Positions 6,083 to 14,125 of a stretch of DNA of 14,177 nt are shown one piece after another. Position 1 is the stretch's first letter. Each line of letters opens with the position of its first letter. Source of the stretch: UBA2942 sp045127535 (GTDB lineage Bacteria; Bacillota; Clostridia; Lachnospirales; Lachnospiraceae); contig JBGVQN010000015.1 in assembly GCA_045127535.1 (NCBI GenBank), positions 1 to 14,177 of the forward strand, written 5' to 3'. The position numbers and the translations under genes are program-made. The notes beneath the pieces were generated by a model that was not told the origin of the DNA, made no database searches, and worked only from the letters and a program-made list of their open reading frames with translations.

Positions 6083-7177
6083 ATGGTAGTAAAAATTGGG
6101 AATCTATTTGAAAGTAAATGTTCTACTATCGTCAATACGGTCAATTGCGTAGGAGTAATGGGAAAAGGCATTGCTTTAGAATTTAAGAAAAGATATCCGG
6201 AAATGTATACGGAGTATATTCATAAGTGTCATAATGGAGAAGTGCAGCCAGGATTACCTTATGTGTATCAAGATGATAAGGGAACGAGTATCTTGAATTT
6301 TCCGACCAAGGATCATTGGAGATCTCCTTCAAGATTATCTTATGTGATTGATGGTTTAGATTGGTTTATAGAAAATTATAAAAAGTATCATATTGAGAGC
6401 ATTGCGTTTCCGCCATTGGGTTGTGGAAATGGTGGTTTGTCATGGGATGTGGTTGGACCAATTATGTACCAAAAGCTGAATGGATTGCCAATTCAAGTGG
6501 AGATATATGCTCCGTTTGGAACAAGTCAGAAGGAGATCTCCAAAGAATTTCTTTCTGGTCAACTGCAAGCAGAGGACGTAGTCGGCAGAAACAATTCCAA
6601 GGTAAATCCCAAATGGTATTTAATTTTACAGGTTGTCAGAGAACTTAATGAACGTAAGTATGCCTTGATGGTTGGAAGAACAATTTATCAGAAGATTTGT
6701 TATGTGCTTACAAGAAATGGAGTAGATACGGGTTTTACATTTTCAAAAGCAACCTATGGTCCTTTTTCTGCGCAAGTAAAAGATTCTATTACTGCCTTGG
6801 CAAATGCAAATCTGATAGTTGAAAAGCAGTTGGGGCGCATGATTTCCATAAGTGTTGCGGACGAGGTAAAGATTCACAAAGAAAAGTTTTCAGAGGCTGA
6901 ATGGGACGCAGTTCAAAAAACAGTAGATTTATTTGGACGGGTAAAAAGTACAGATCAGGCAGAGATGGTCGCAACAGTGTTGTTTTCGTATGATCAGTTG
7001 GAATTGCAGGGAGGCAGCATTTCTGATAAGGATGTGTATGATGATGTGCTAAATTGGAAGCCTCATTGGAAAGCATCAAAAGAGTTTGAATTGTGTGATA
7101 CGATTCAAAATATGGCAATGCTATCGTTGATCAATATTACATGCAGTCAACAATTACCGTATGAAGTAGAATGCTAA
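6083..7177 (+). CDS. darG: DarG: macrodomain antitoxin
   Basis: DarG removes the ADP-ribose that DarT puts on DNA and also binds DarT. The 364-residue protein starts with a macrodomain (about 1-155) of the TARG1/DarG type: VNTVNCVGVMGKGIALEFK (17-35), LNFPTKDHWRSPS (71-83) with K76 as the likely catalytic lysine, and PPLGCGNGGLSWDVV, the phosphate loop. A linker of about 10 residues leads to a helical, winged-helix-like C-terminal domain (about 165-364), with YALMVGRTIYQKICYVLTR and TYGPFSAQVKDSI. In studied DarG proteins this region holds the toxin by mimicking its DNA substrate. GGAGAGG at 6071-6077 follows the darT stop directly, so the two are made from one transcript. Confidence 0.93.
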   Translation: MVVKIGNLFESKCSTIVNTVNCVGVMGKGIALEFKKRYPEMYTEYIHKCHNGEVQPGLPYVYQDDKGTSILNFPTKDHWRSPSRLSYVIDGLDWFIENYKKYHIESIAFPPLGCGNGGLSWDVVGPIMYQKLNGLPIQVEIYAPFGTSQKEISKEFLSGQLQAEDVVGRNNSKVNPKWYLILQVVRELNERKYALMVGRTIYQKICYVLTRNGVDTGFTFSKATYGPFSAQVKDSITALANANLIVEKQLGRMISISVADEVKIHKEKFSEAEWDAVQKTVDLFGRVKSTDQAEMVATVLFSYDQLELQGGSISDKDVYDDVLNWKPHWKASKEFELCDTIQNMAMLSLINITCSQQLPYEVEC

Positions 7178-7250
7178 AAGTAGTGAAAATATCTATCAAC
7201 AATGAGGATTCCAAAATTGTTTGGAGGATGCAAAGACAAACAATATAATG

Positions 7251-7285
7251 AAAAAAAAACAGAGTCTGGCGAATGCCAGACTCTG
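7251..7285 (-). terminator. Terminator of the leftward acetyltransferase gene, shared with darG
   Basis: Perfect 11-bp stem CAGAGTCTGGC (7260-7270) / GCCAGACTCTG (7275-7285) around GAAT. Read leftward it is followed by nine U (7259-7251), an ideal Rho-independent terminator. Read rightward the stem is followed only by CTTTG, so it would end darG less efficiently. Confidence 0.9.
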
Positions 7286-7307
7286 CTTTGTATGAAAAGA
7301 GATTTGA

Positions 7308-7781
7308 TTACTCCTTCAGGTAAATGATCATCCCCGGCCCTAAGGTGTCTGTAGGTCTTGACAGGAAGCCGTGTTTTTCGTAGAAGGCTTCCCGGCCTTT
7401 GGCGCACATGAGGTCCAGCATCATTTCTGTGTTGGGGAGACGTAAGGATTCTACGTAGGCTTTCAGGCGGGTCAGCAGGGCAGAGCCCAGGCCGCCGCTT
7501 TGAAAGGTGGGGGATACGATCAGGTCCTGGATGTAGCAGATCACAGCGCCGTCTCCTACGATGCGTCCCATGCCTACCAGTGTATCATTTTCATAGGCGC
7601 CCAGTACGTAAAGACTGTTGTCCAGAGCCAGCTGTGCCTGGGGGTGGCTGAGTACCTTCCAGTTTACCTGGCTGCGCAGGTGCAGATATTCCTCTGCAGT
7701 GATCTGATTTTCCCGAAATTCTATAGTATCCAACAGCTGTGGACGGGTTTGTACGTTTGATTTCAAATCTGCCTGGTTCAC
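7308..7781 (-). CDS. GNAT family N-acetyltransferase
   Basis: This 157-residue protein carries the GNAT fold: VLGAYENDTLVGMGRIVGDG (59-78) for strands 2-3, YIQDLIVSPTFQSGGLGSAL (83-102) containing the acetyl-CoA pyrophosphate loop QSGGLG (94-99), and REAFYEKHGF (130-139) for the C-terminal part. The substrate cannot be told from sequence. The start is GTG at 7781, chosen because AAGGAGGAG lies 6 nt upstream and no ATG upstream in frame has such a site. The gene has its own promoter and a strong terminator, and it faces darG tail to tail. Confidence 0.88.
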   Translation of the reverse strand: MNQADLKSNVQTRPQLLDTIEFRENQITAEEYLHLRSQVNWKVLSHPQAQLALDNSLYVLGAYENDTLVGMGRIVGDGAVICYIQDLIVSPTFQSGGLGSALLTRLKAYVESLRLPNTEMMLDLMCAKGREAFYEKHGFLSRPTDTLGPGMIIYLKE

Positions 7782-7869
7782 TTAGGACTCCTCCTTGCTT
7801 CTGATTGTAATTAGGTAATGGCGAAAAATGCATTTTCTGATTTCCACGGGAAAACAGGGAATCTTACAT

Positions 7870-7898
7870 ATTATAGGACAAAAGCATAGGGGATGCAA
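7870..7898 (-). promoter_or_regulatory. Candidate promoter of the acetyltransferase gene
   Basis: Leftward TATAAT (7875-7870) with TTGCAT (7898-7893) 17 nt upstream. The -10 is perfect, the -35 matches at only three positions. It lies about 90 nt before the GTG. Confidence 0.5.
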
Positions 7899-7968
7899 AC
7901 AGTTTTAGGTCTTTTTTAAAGTTTTTCCTGAATGTAAGCTGGAGTAACTGAAATCATACAGCACAGAT

Positions 7969-8259
7969 TTATCTGGAATATACCAGGAACCAGATGCCGG
8001 CGGCCAGAAGGATCTGGGCAATGAGGATCAGGGGAATTCCTACCGTAAAAGACAGGTGCTTGGTTTTGTGACGGAATACTTCCATGGCAGTCAGTGCCCC
8101 TACAGAGCCGCCAATTCCTGCCAGCAAAAACAAAGTTTTTTCCGGCACCCGGTTTTTGTTCTTGACTGCTTTTCTTTTGTCTATGCCAAAGACCAGAAAA
8201 GCAATTACATTTACAACAGCAAGATAAGTCAGTAATATCATTTGTAATGGTACAGGCAT
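7969..8259 (-). CDS. DUF1294 family small membrane protein
   Basis: The 96-residue protein has three likely transmembrane segments (about 7-24, 42-60 and 72-93). Between the first and third lie the conserved DUF1294 features: FGIDKRKA (24-31), RVPE (37-40) and VFRHKTKHLSF (61-71). The family has no established function. The ATG at 8259 is preceded by AGGAGGTAG, a strong ribosome site. The gene lies upstream of the acetyltransferase on the same strand with a 187-nt gap and each appears to have its own promoter, so they are probably not an operon. I see no clear terminator after it. Confidence 0.85.
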   Translation of the reverse strand: MPVPLQMILLTYLAVVNVIAFLVFGIDKRKAVKNKNRVPEKTLFLLAGIGGSVGALTAMEVFRHKTKHLSFTVGIPLILIAQILLAAGIWFLVYSR

Positions 8260-8339
8260 AACTACCTCCTAAGAAAATATTTGGGAAAAGATCTCCCATG
8301 TACAGATGCAGTGAAAAAAGCATTCCTTAATTGAATTTT

Positions 8340-8367
8340 AGTATAACATATAAAAAAGAATTGTGAT
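8340..8367 (-). promoter_or_regulatory. Candidate promoter of the DUF1294 gene
   Basis: Leftward TATACT (8345-8340) with ATCACA (8367-8362) at 16-nt spacing. The -10 is five of six, the -35 four of six. It lies about 80 nt before the ATG at 8259 in an AT-rich stretch, so chance matches are possible. Confidence 0.35.
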
Positions 8368-8381
8368 ATAGTTCTGTATCA
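8364..8381. promoter_or_regulatory. 18-bp dyad between divergent DUF1294 and ABC transporter genes
   Basis: TGATATAGTTCTGTATCA is a palindrome with one mismatched pair and a TT centre. It sits in the divergent intergenic region and touches the -35 of the leftward promoter. An operator is the simplest reading, but the regulator is unknown. Confidence 0.35.
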
Positions 8382-8454
8382 TATGTTGTTCAGGAGGTAA
8401 GCAGATATTAAAAAATTTTTGAAAATCTTTCATAAAAGCTTTAGGATTGCAGCC

Positions 8455-8483
8455 TTTACAAGGATATTCTGTGGTATTAAAAT
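8455..8483 (+). promoter_or_regulatory. Promoter of the ABC transporter operon
   Basis: TTTACA (8455-8460), a 17-nt spacer, then TAAAAT (8478-8483): five of six matches in each box at ideal spacing. A weaker pair, TTGAAA (8419-8424) and TAGGAT (8442-8447), lies upstream. Transcription from the better one would begin near 8490, about 58 nt before the ATG at 8548. Confidence 0.6.
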
Positions 8484-8502
8484 AGAAAATGACAGAAAAT
8501 GC

Positions 8503-8528
8503 CCCTGAAACAGACAGATCTTTCAGGG
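8503..8528 (+). promoter_or_regulatory. Leader hairpin just before the ABC ATPase ribosome site
   Basis: CCCTGAAA (8503-8510) pairs with TTTCAGGG (8521-8528) across a 10-nt loop, three bases before AAGGAG (8532-8537). With no U-run after it, this is not a terminator; it could stabilise the mRNA or affect ribosome access. Confidence 0.45.
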
Positions 8529-8547
8529 ATAAAGGAGAATCAGTTAC

Positions 8548-9252
8548 ATGGAAGCATTTGTTCAGCTGGAAAATGTAGTAAAAACTTATACTATGGGAGA
8601 GGTAAGCATCAATGCGGTAAATGGCATTGATTTTACAATAGAACAAGGAGAGTTTGTAGTAATTGTAGGACCAAGTGGTGCAGGTAAGACCACTGTGCTG
8701 AACATATTAGGAGGCATGGATACTGCTACATCAGGCAGTGTAGTGGTAGCCGGAGAACACATTGAGCAGTATTCGGAGAAGCAGCTGACCAGATACCGGA
8801 GAGATGACATTGGATTTGTGTTCCAGTTTTATAATCTGGTACCCAACCTGACAGCCTTGGAAAATGTAGAGCTGGCTTTACAGATATGTAAGCACCCTTT
8901 AAAAGCAGAGGATGTGTTAAAAGGGGTAGGTCTGGAAGAACGTATGAACAACTTCCCTGCACAGCTTTCCGGTGGAGAACAGCAGAGAGTGTCTATTGCA
9001 AGAGCCCTGGCAAAGAATCCCAAGCTGCTTCTTTGTGATGAGCCAACCGGTGCGCTGGATTATAATACAGGTAAGCAGATTTTGAAGCTGCTTCAGGATA
9101 CCTGCAGACAGCAGGGCATGACAGTGATCGTCATCACCCATAACCAGGCAATTGCCCCAATGGCAGACCGGGTGATCAAGATCAAAAATGGACGGGTTTC
9201 TTCTATGATAAAGAATGACACACCGGTTTCTGTAGAAACCATCGAGTGGTAA
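8548..9252 (+). CDS. ABC transporter ATP-binding protein (MacB/LolD type)
   Basis: This 234-residue ATPase energises the FtsX-type permease encoded 27 nt downstream. All nucleotide-binding motifs are present: Walker A GPSGAGKTT (41-49), Q-loop at Q93 (FQFYNL), signature LSGGEQQ (140-146), Walker B LLLCDEP (160-166), D-loop GALD (168-171) and switch histidine H198 (VITHN). The sequence around VPNLTALENVELAL (98-111) is typical of the MacB/LolD (type VII, mechanotransmission) subfamily, which drives lipoprotein, peptide or antibiotic handling at the outer face of the membrane rather than transport through a pore. A short extension (about 215-234) follows the core. The ribosome site is AAGGAG at 8532. 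Confidence 0.95.
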   Translation: MEAFVQLENVVKTYTMGEVSINAVNGIDFTIEQGEFVVIVGPSGAGKTTVLNILGGMDTATSGSVVVAGEHIEQYSEKQLTRYRRDDIGFVFQFYNLVPNLTALENVELALQICKHPLKAEDVLKGVGLEERMNNFPAQLSGGEQQRVSIARALAKNPKLLLCDEPTGALDYNTGKQILKLLQDTCRQQGMTVIVITHNQAIAPMADRVIKIKNGRVSSMIKNDTPVSVETIEW

Positions 9253-9279
9253 AGTCTACATTAGAATTGGAGCAATATT

Positions 9280-12200
9280 GTGAAAAAAGCATTACATAAA
9301 GACATAATCAGAGAAATCAAAAAGACCAGAGCCAGAATCCTTTCTATTTTTATGATGTCGGCTCTTGGGGTAGCGTTCTTCTCCGGAATCAAGGCCACAG
9401 AGCCGGATATGCTTTTGACAGCAGATGCCTATATGGATACCTATGACCTGGCAGATATCCGACTGATGAATACTCTGGGATTTGATGAAGAAGGGGTAGA
9501 GGCCATCCGTCAGATAGAAGGGGTAGAGACCGTAGAACCATCCTGGACAGCGTATATGCTGGCTGAGGATCAGGATGCCCAGTATGTAGTGCAGCTGTTT
9601 GCAGATACAGATACCCTGTCCCGGACAGAAGTGACCAAGGGGCGGCTGCCAGATGCACCAGATGAGCTGCTGATCGATGAACGGCTGGCAGAAAACAAAG
9701 GTCTTTCCATAGGAGATACCCTGACCCTTTCTACAGGAACGGATGCAGAAGTGACAGATACCCTTACAAGTGCAGAGTTTCGGATCGTAGGCTTAGGCAA
9801 CAGTCCTACATTTATCAGCATTGAGCGGGGCAGTGCCACCATTGGAAATGGAGCAGTGTCTGGTTTTGCCATTGCATCAGAAGAAGCATTTGTGTCTGAA
9901 TATTACAGTATGCTGTACATAAAAGCAGCAGGTGCAGAGGAACTGCTCTGCTATTCTGATGAATATACAGAGCTGATAGAGAATCTGACAGAGCGCATTG
10001 AAGCACAGACAGAAAAGCTTGGAGAAGAGCGGTATGACCGTCTGGTAGATACAGTTACAGAAGCACTGGAAGAAGGAGAAGCAGAGCTTGCAGAGAAATC
10101 AGCAGAAGCAGAGGCAGAGCTTGCAGACGCAAAGAAACAGTTAGAAGAAGCCAGGACCCAGATTACAGAAGGCTGGCAGGAAATAGAAGCCAATGAACAA
10201 AGGTTAGCAGATGGGCGAAAAGCATTAGAAGAAGGAGAAGCCCAGCTGAATACAGCCAGAGAAGAATTGGAAACTGCCAAGACCCAGATAGAAACAGGCA
10301 AAACAGCCATTGCTTCCGGAGAAATCCAGATAGAGACCTACAAGGCCCAGCTTGCCCAGGGAGAGGCAGAACTGCGGACCTTACAGGCATTGTATCCTTC
10401 TACTCTCATATCCATTGAATCCATTGACAGCCAGATCGCCCAGGCAGAGGAACAGATTGCCCAGGCCCGCAGCCAGCTTGCACAGGCACAGGCCGAGATC
10501 GAAAATTATAAGGCACAGGTGAGTCAGGGAGAGGCCCGGATCGCAGAAGGTGAAGCCCAGCTTGCTGCAGGAGAGCAGGAGATAGAAGCACGTAAAGTAG
10601 AGCTGACAGAAGGAGAAGCAGCTTTAGAAGAAGGCAGGATCCAGCTGCAGGAGGCAGAAGCAGAGCTGGCAGAGGGGGAGGCAGAGTATGCAAAAGGAGA
10701 AGAGGAAGCCAGAACCCAGATCGCGGAAGCAGAAGAAAAACTTGCTGATGCCAGAAAGCAGCTGGAAAAAATAGAAGAACCGGAATGGTATGTGTTAGAC
10801 CGCAGGGACAATACCAGTTATGAGGAATATGGAGACAATGCAGGGAGCATTGGTGCCATTGGAGAAGTGTTCCCGCTGCTGTTCTTTCTGGTAGCGGCTT
10901 TGGTCAGCCTGACTACCATGACCCGTATGGTAGAGGAACAGAGGACCCAGATTGGTACCATGAAAGCATTGGGATATAGTAAGGCGGCCATTGCATCTAA
11001 GTATATCTTTTATGCCATGAGTGCTACCATAAGTGGAAGTCTGGTAGGATTGCTGTTTGGACAGAAATTCTTCCCATTTGTCATCATCAATGCATTTGGC
11101 ATTATGTATTCCACCAATTCCTGTCTGCAGATTCCATATCAGTGGGGAATGGCCTTGGTGGCTGCAGGAGTGGTCATATTCTGCAACCTGGCAGCTACAT
11201 TTTCCAGCTGTATGAAAGCATTCAGAAGCGTGCCTGCAGCCCTTATGCGTCCGGCGGTGCCTAAGCAGGGCAAGCGTGTATTCCTGGAATATATTCCGTT
11301 CCTGTGGAAGAGGATGAATTTTACCCAGAAAGCGGCAATAAGAAACCTGTTCCGTTATAAAAAGCGTTTTTTCATGACTCTTTTTGGAGTAGGAGGCTGT
11401 ATGGCGCTGCTGGTGGTAGGCTGGGGACTGCGGGATTCCATTATGCGGATCGCAGATATTCAGTATGAAAATATTCAGGTGTATGACAGTATGCTGGTAC
11501 TGGATACAGAAGCAGAACAATCAGAGACAGACCAGCTGCTGCAGCAGATGGAGGATAGTGAGGACATTGCCCATCTGACCAGGACCTATATGAAAAACAT
11601 TGATGTATCTACAGAAGAAGGCACACTGGCAGGCTATCTGTGTGTGGCAGAAGAACCAGAAACATTTGAAGAACTTGTATTGCTGCAGGCAGAAGCAGAT
11701 GAAGAAGAACAATACCACTTGGGAGACTCCGGCATCCTTCTCACCAGTCAGATGGCTCAAAAGCTGGGCGTATCTGCAGGGGATCGTGTCACTTTAAAAA
11801 GTGGAGAAGGAAAAAGTGTCACTGTCACAGTAGATGGAGTGGTAAAAAATTATATTATGCATTACATTTACATGTCTGGCGACTGCTATGAGCAGCTGTA
11901 TGGAGAATCTGCCCAGTTCAGTACAGTGCTGTACAGTATGGCAGAAGAAAGTGCAGACAAAGAAAAAGAAGTGGGAGAGGAATTGTTAACCAGTCCTGCT
12001 GCTTATGCCATCACCTATGTAAGTGACAGCAGGGCGCGTATTGACAATATGCTGCAGGTATTAAATATGGTAGTGGGCATTCTGATCGTTTCAGCAGGCC
12101 TGCTGGCTTATGTGGTGCTTTATAACCTGAACAATATCAATATTACAGAGCGGCGCAGAGAACTGGCCACTTTAAAGGTTTTAGGCTTTTATGATATGGA

Positions 12201-12462
12201 AGTATCCACCTATGTGTATCGGGAAAATGTGATCCTGACTGTACTTGGTATACTGGTTGGTATGGTGCTTGGAAAATATCTGCACCAATTTATTATTCAG
12301 ACGCTGAAAGTAAACCAGATCGTGTTTGGCAAGAATATTTATGGTATCAGCTATTTGCTCAGTGCCCTTTTGACCATGGCATTTGCTTCCTTTGTCAACT
12401 ATATCATGTATCGCAAATTGAAGGAAATTAACATGGTAGAATCCCTAAAGAGCGTAGAATAA
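9280..12462 (+). CDS. FtsX-like ABC transporter permease with long coiled-coil stalk
   Basis: The 1060-residue membrane subunit has a first transmembrane helix at about 18-38, an extracytoplasmic region (40-230) of the MacB type, a coiled-coil hairpin (232-367 and 385-500, turning at ALYPSTLISIESIDSQ), then the link PEWYVLDR and the first FtsX domain with helices at about 527-549, 570-594 and 624-645. A helix at 697-717 starts the second half, followed by an external domain (720-920) and the last FtsX domain with helices at about 926-950, 983-1003 and 1021-1043. Both cytoplasmic signatures are visible: EEQRTQIGTMKALGYS (552-567) and ERRRELATLKVLGF (957-970). The protein starts with GTG at 9280 after GGAG at 9269-9272. 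It pairs with the ATPase upstream. Related systems occur widely in Firmicutes; the cargo is unknown, and export of a peptide or drug, or lipid and cell-wall remodelling, are all possible. Confidence 0.93.
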   Translation: MKKALHKDIIREIKKTRARILSIFMMSALGVAFFSGIKATEPDMLLTADAYMDTYDLADIRLMNTLGFDEEGVEAIRQIEGVETVEPSWTAYMLAEDQDAQYVVQLFADTDTLSRTEVTKGRLPDAPDELLIDERLAENKGLSIGDTLTLSTGTDAEVTDTLTSAEFRIVGLGNSPTFISIERGSATIGNGAVSGFAIASEEAFVSEYYSMLYIKAAGAEELLCYSDEYTELIENLTERIEAQTEKLGEERYDRLVDTVTEALEEGEAELAEKSAEAEAELADAKKQLEEARTQITEGWQEIEANEQRLADGRKALEEGEAQLNTAREELETAKTQIETGKTAIASGEIQIETYKAQLAQGEAELRTLQALYPSTLISIESIDSQIAQAEEQIAQARSQLAQAQAEIENYKAQVSQGEARIAEGEAQLAAGEQEIEARKVELTEGEAALEEGRIQLQEAEAELAEGEAEYAKGEEEARTQIAEAEEKLADARKQLEKIEEPEWYVLDRRDNTSYEEYGDNAGSIGAIGEVFPLLFFLVAALVSLTTMTRMVEEQRTQIGTMKALGYSKAAIASKYIFYAMSATISGSLVGLLFGQKFFPFVIINAFGIMYSTNSCLQIPYQWGMALVAAGVVIFCNLAATFSSCMKAFRSVPAALMRPAVPKQGKRVFLEYIPFLWKRMNFTQKAAIRNLFRYKKRFFMTLFGVGGCMALLVVGWGLRDSIMRIADIQYENIQVYDSMLVLDTEAEQSETDQLLQQMEDSEDIAHLTRTYMKNIDVSTEEGTLAGYLCVAEEPETFEELVLLQAEADEEEQYHLGDSGILLTSQMAQKLGVSAGDRVTLKSGEGKSVTVTVDGVVKNYIMHYIYMSGDCYEQLYGESAQFSTVLYSMAEESADKEKEVGEELLTSPAAYAITYVSDSRARIDNMLQVLNMVVGILIVSAGLLAYVVLYNLNNINITERRRELATLKVLGFYDMEVSTYVYRENVILTVLGILVGMVLGKYLHQFIIQTLKVNQIVFGKNIYGISYLLSALLTMAFASFVNYIMYRKLKEINMVESLKSVE

Positions 12463-12469
12463 TTTTGAA

Positions 12470-12511
12470 GGGGCACAATGCTTTGTCAGAAAGAAATCAG
12501 GACTGTGCCCC
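12470..12511. terminator. Shared hairpin between convergent permease and LacI-type genes
   Basis: GGGGCACA (12470-12477) pairs with TGTGCCCC (12504-12511) around a 26-nt loop. It stands between the permease stop and the 3' end of the leftward regulator gene. No U-run follows closely on either strand (the nearest is TTGTTTTT at 12525), so it is a weak or Rho-assisted terminator at best. Confidence 0.5.
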
Positions 12512-12542
12512 CACTGGGAAATGCTTGTTTTTAACCAGGATA

Positions 12543-13553
12543 CTAAAACCTACTGATGTGGCGCGGAACAGGACCTGTAGAAAACCGGGTAATGAGTTTT
12601 GGGTGTGTCATACAAACAGCCATATTGTCACCCCGAATCAGAGCATCCAGTGTTTTCAGGGCAGAATTTCCAAGAGCCAGCCGGTTTTCATTTACAGTAG
12701 TCAGACCCGGGGTTAGATAATGGGCCAGAGGAATATCATCAAAGCCAGTGATGCTTAAATCTTCCGGTATCCGTTTTCCAAGACGTACTGCCTCTGAAAT
12801 GACAGAAGCAGCAATATAATCATTGGCACACACGATCCCCGTAACACCGGAGTTTAAAAATCCTGACACATAAGTTTTAGCCTTATCAGGTGGATAATAG
12901 GGAGCAGAAGCAATCAGCTCTGGGCGGTAAGGCAGCTGCAGATCAGCCAGTGCCTGCTCGTATCCATGACAGCGCATATGGCTGGACATACAGTTATCTT
13001 CTCCATTGATAAAAGCAATGTTCTGGTGTCCCAGCTCATACAGATGTTTGACACACTGATAGATCCCTTCTGAAATATCGGAACAGATCATAGAAACCAT
13101 TGGATTATGTACATATTCTTCAAACAACACCGTTGGAATATGGGTAGATTCAAACTGCTTCATATAAGTCTCCTTGCCTGTAAGACCAAGGAAAAATGCA
13201 CCTTCATATCCCAGATTGGTCATGGCTTCGTCATAAGTAGAACCGGAAAACTCCAATTCTTTTAAAGAGATAATGGAAGCCTGATAATTTGCTTCGACAG
13301 CTGCCAGACGAAAGCCTGAAATAATTTCGTAACCAAACTCTTTCGTATTACTGTAGGGAAGATGTACGATCACAGCGCAAATGCGCTTTCCAAAAGAATG
13401 CTTCCCTCTTTTTCCCGTATACCCCATTTCCAGGGCAGCGTCTAAAACCATTTGCCGGGTTCCTGCGCTGATGTCACTGGCTCCGTTCAATCCTTTGGAC
13501 ACCGTGCTGATAGAAACCCCAAGCTTTTCTGCGATTTCTTTAATTGTAGCCAT
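12543..13553 (-). CDS. LacI family transcriptional regulator
   Basis: The 336-residue protein has the LacI helix-turn-helix at its N-terminus (TIKEIAEKLGVSISTVSKGL, 3-22, with hinge region to about 55) and a periplasmic-binding-protein-like sensor domain (about 57-330). Sensor hallmarks are GYEGAFFLGL, HLYELGHQNIAFING, GIVCANDYIAA and DLSITGFDDIPLAHYLTPGLTTV. Such regulators usually sense a sugar or sugar phosphate and control the adjacent uptake and catabolism genes. No sugar genes lie in the window, so its targets are probably the genes starting beyond the right edge, which it faces head to head. The start at 13553 follows GAGGT (13562-13558). The ligand cannot be predicted. Confidence 0.93.
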   Translation of the reverse strand: MATIKEIAEKLGVSISTVSKGLNGASDISAGTRQMVLDAALEMGYTGKRGKHSFGKRICAVIVHLPYSNTKEFGYEIISGFRLAAVEANYQASIISLKELEFSGSTYDEAMTNLGYEGAFFLGLTGKETYMKQFESTHIPTVLFEEYVHNPMVSMICSDISEGIYQCVKHLYELGHQNIAFINGEDNCMSSHMRCHGYEQALADLQLPYRPELIASAPYYPPDKAKTYVSGFLNSGVTGIVCANDYIAASVISEAVRLGKRIPEDLSITGFDDIPLAHYLTPGLTTVNENRLALGNSALKTLDALIRGDNMAVCMTHPKLITRFSTGPVPRHISRF

Positions 13554-13679
13554 TATTACCTCAATTCTACTGCGCGCTACATTTTACATAGACACTCTGC
13601 GAATGAAAGGCTTTGGTATATAAATAATAGAATGATATAAGTAAATATAGGAAAGCCACAAAATCATCAATTCATATTG

Positions 13680-13708
13680 CATATAAAAATGAAATATAAG
13701 AGTGTCAG
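13680..13708 (-). promoter_or_regulatory. Possible promoter of the LacI-type regulator
   Basis: Leftward CTGACA (13708-13703), a 17-nt spacer, and TATATG (13685-13680). Matches are five and four of six. It would give a 120-nt leader. In so AT-rich a region other matches are available, so this is tentative. Confidence 0.3.
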
Positions 13709-13767
13709 GATGTAGCTGCAGTTCATTCACGTCAATCCAATTTATAAAAGTAAGAAAACTGTATGGT

Positions 13768-13781
13768 TTAGTATACCAAAA
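13768..13781. promoter_or_regulatory. Near-palindromic GTATAC-centred site (copy 2)
   Basis: TTTAGTATACCAAA differs from the site at 28-41 by one base and has the same dyad centred on GTATAC. It lies in the divergent control region, about 215 bp upstream of the LacI-type gene. A GntR-family operator is one possible reading. Confidence 0.4.
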
Positions 13782-14091
13782 AATGTACGAAAAATCAATA
13801 TTTTGCGAAAAAAATGTAAAAATTTGGAAAAAATAAACAAAAATATTAGACTTAATTGTGCGATAACAGCGTAAAAAAATGAGATTTTTTCACATTTCTT
13901 AGAAGTGGAATTAGAGAAAAAAAGCCTGGCAGATAGGAAGCTTTCGAAAAAAAGAGCGAAAAGCAGCGGGGGAGGAACAGAAGGTAGAGTGAAGCTTTGG
14001 TTGAGGGTTAATTGAACGGATCAGTGATAGAAGTGAAATAAAGAAAAAATAGATGTAGTTGTAAAATGGCTGTAAAAAGACAAAAAAAAGA

Positions 14092-14125
14092 ACGTTTGCG
14101 CGAAAATTAAGCACGTTTGGTCGAA
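14092..14125 (+). promoter_or_regulatory. Tandem 13-bp direct repeat with 21-bp period
   Basis: ACGTTTGCGCGAA (14092-14104) and ACGTTTGGTCGAA (14113-14125) match at 11 of 13 positions and start exactly 21 bp apart, two helical turns, so bound proteins would lie on the same DNA face. ACGTTTGCGC resembles one half of a LacI-family operator. The pair sits just upstream of a candidate promoter. Confidence 0.45.

Noticed and set aside
7221..7249. TTGGAG-N17-TATAAT, promoter-like, just after darG
   Set aside because: The -35 is poor and any transcript would run at once into the hairpin at 7260-7285 with only antisense genes beyond.
8407..8508. 33-codon frame starting with ATT after AGGAGGTAAGCAG, giving a small basic peptide
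   Set aside because: ATT is an extremely rare start, and the frame runs across the best promoter of the ABC operon, so it would not be intact on that transcript.
10795..11520. 241-codon open frame on the minus strand inside the permease gene
   Set aside because: The overlapping permease is a clear full-length family member; the antisense frame has no recognisable domain and looks like a codon-bias shadow.
13969..14019. Strong GGGGGAGGA followed by a short GTG frame
   Set aside because: The frame encodes only eight residues before a stop and has no sign of being a leader peptide for a neighbouring gene.
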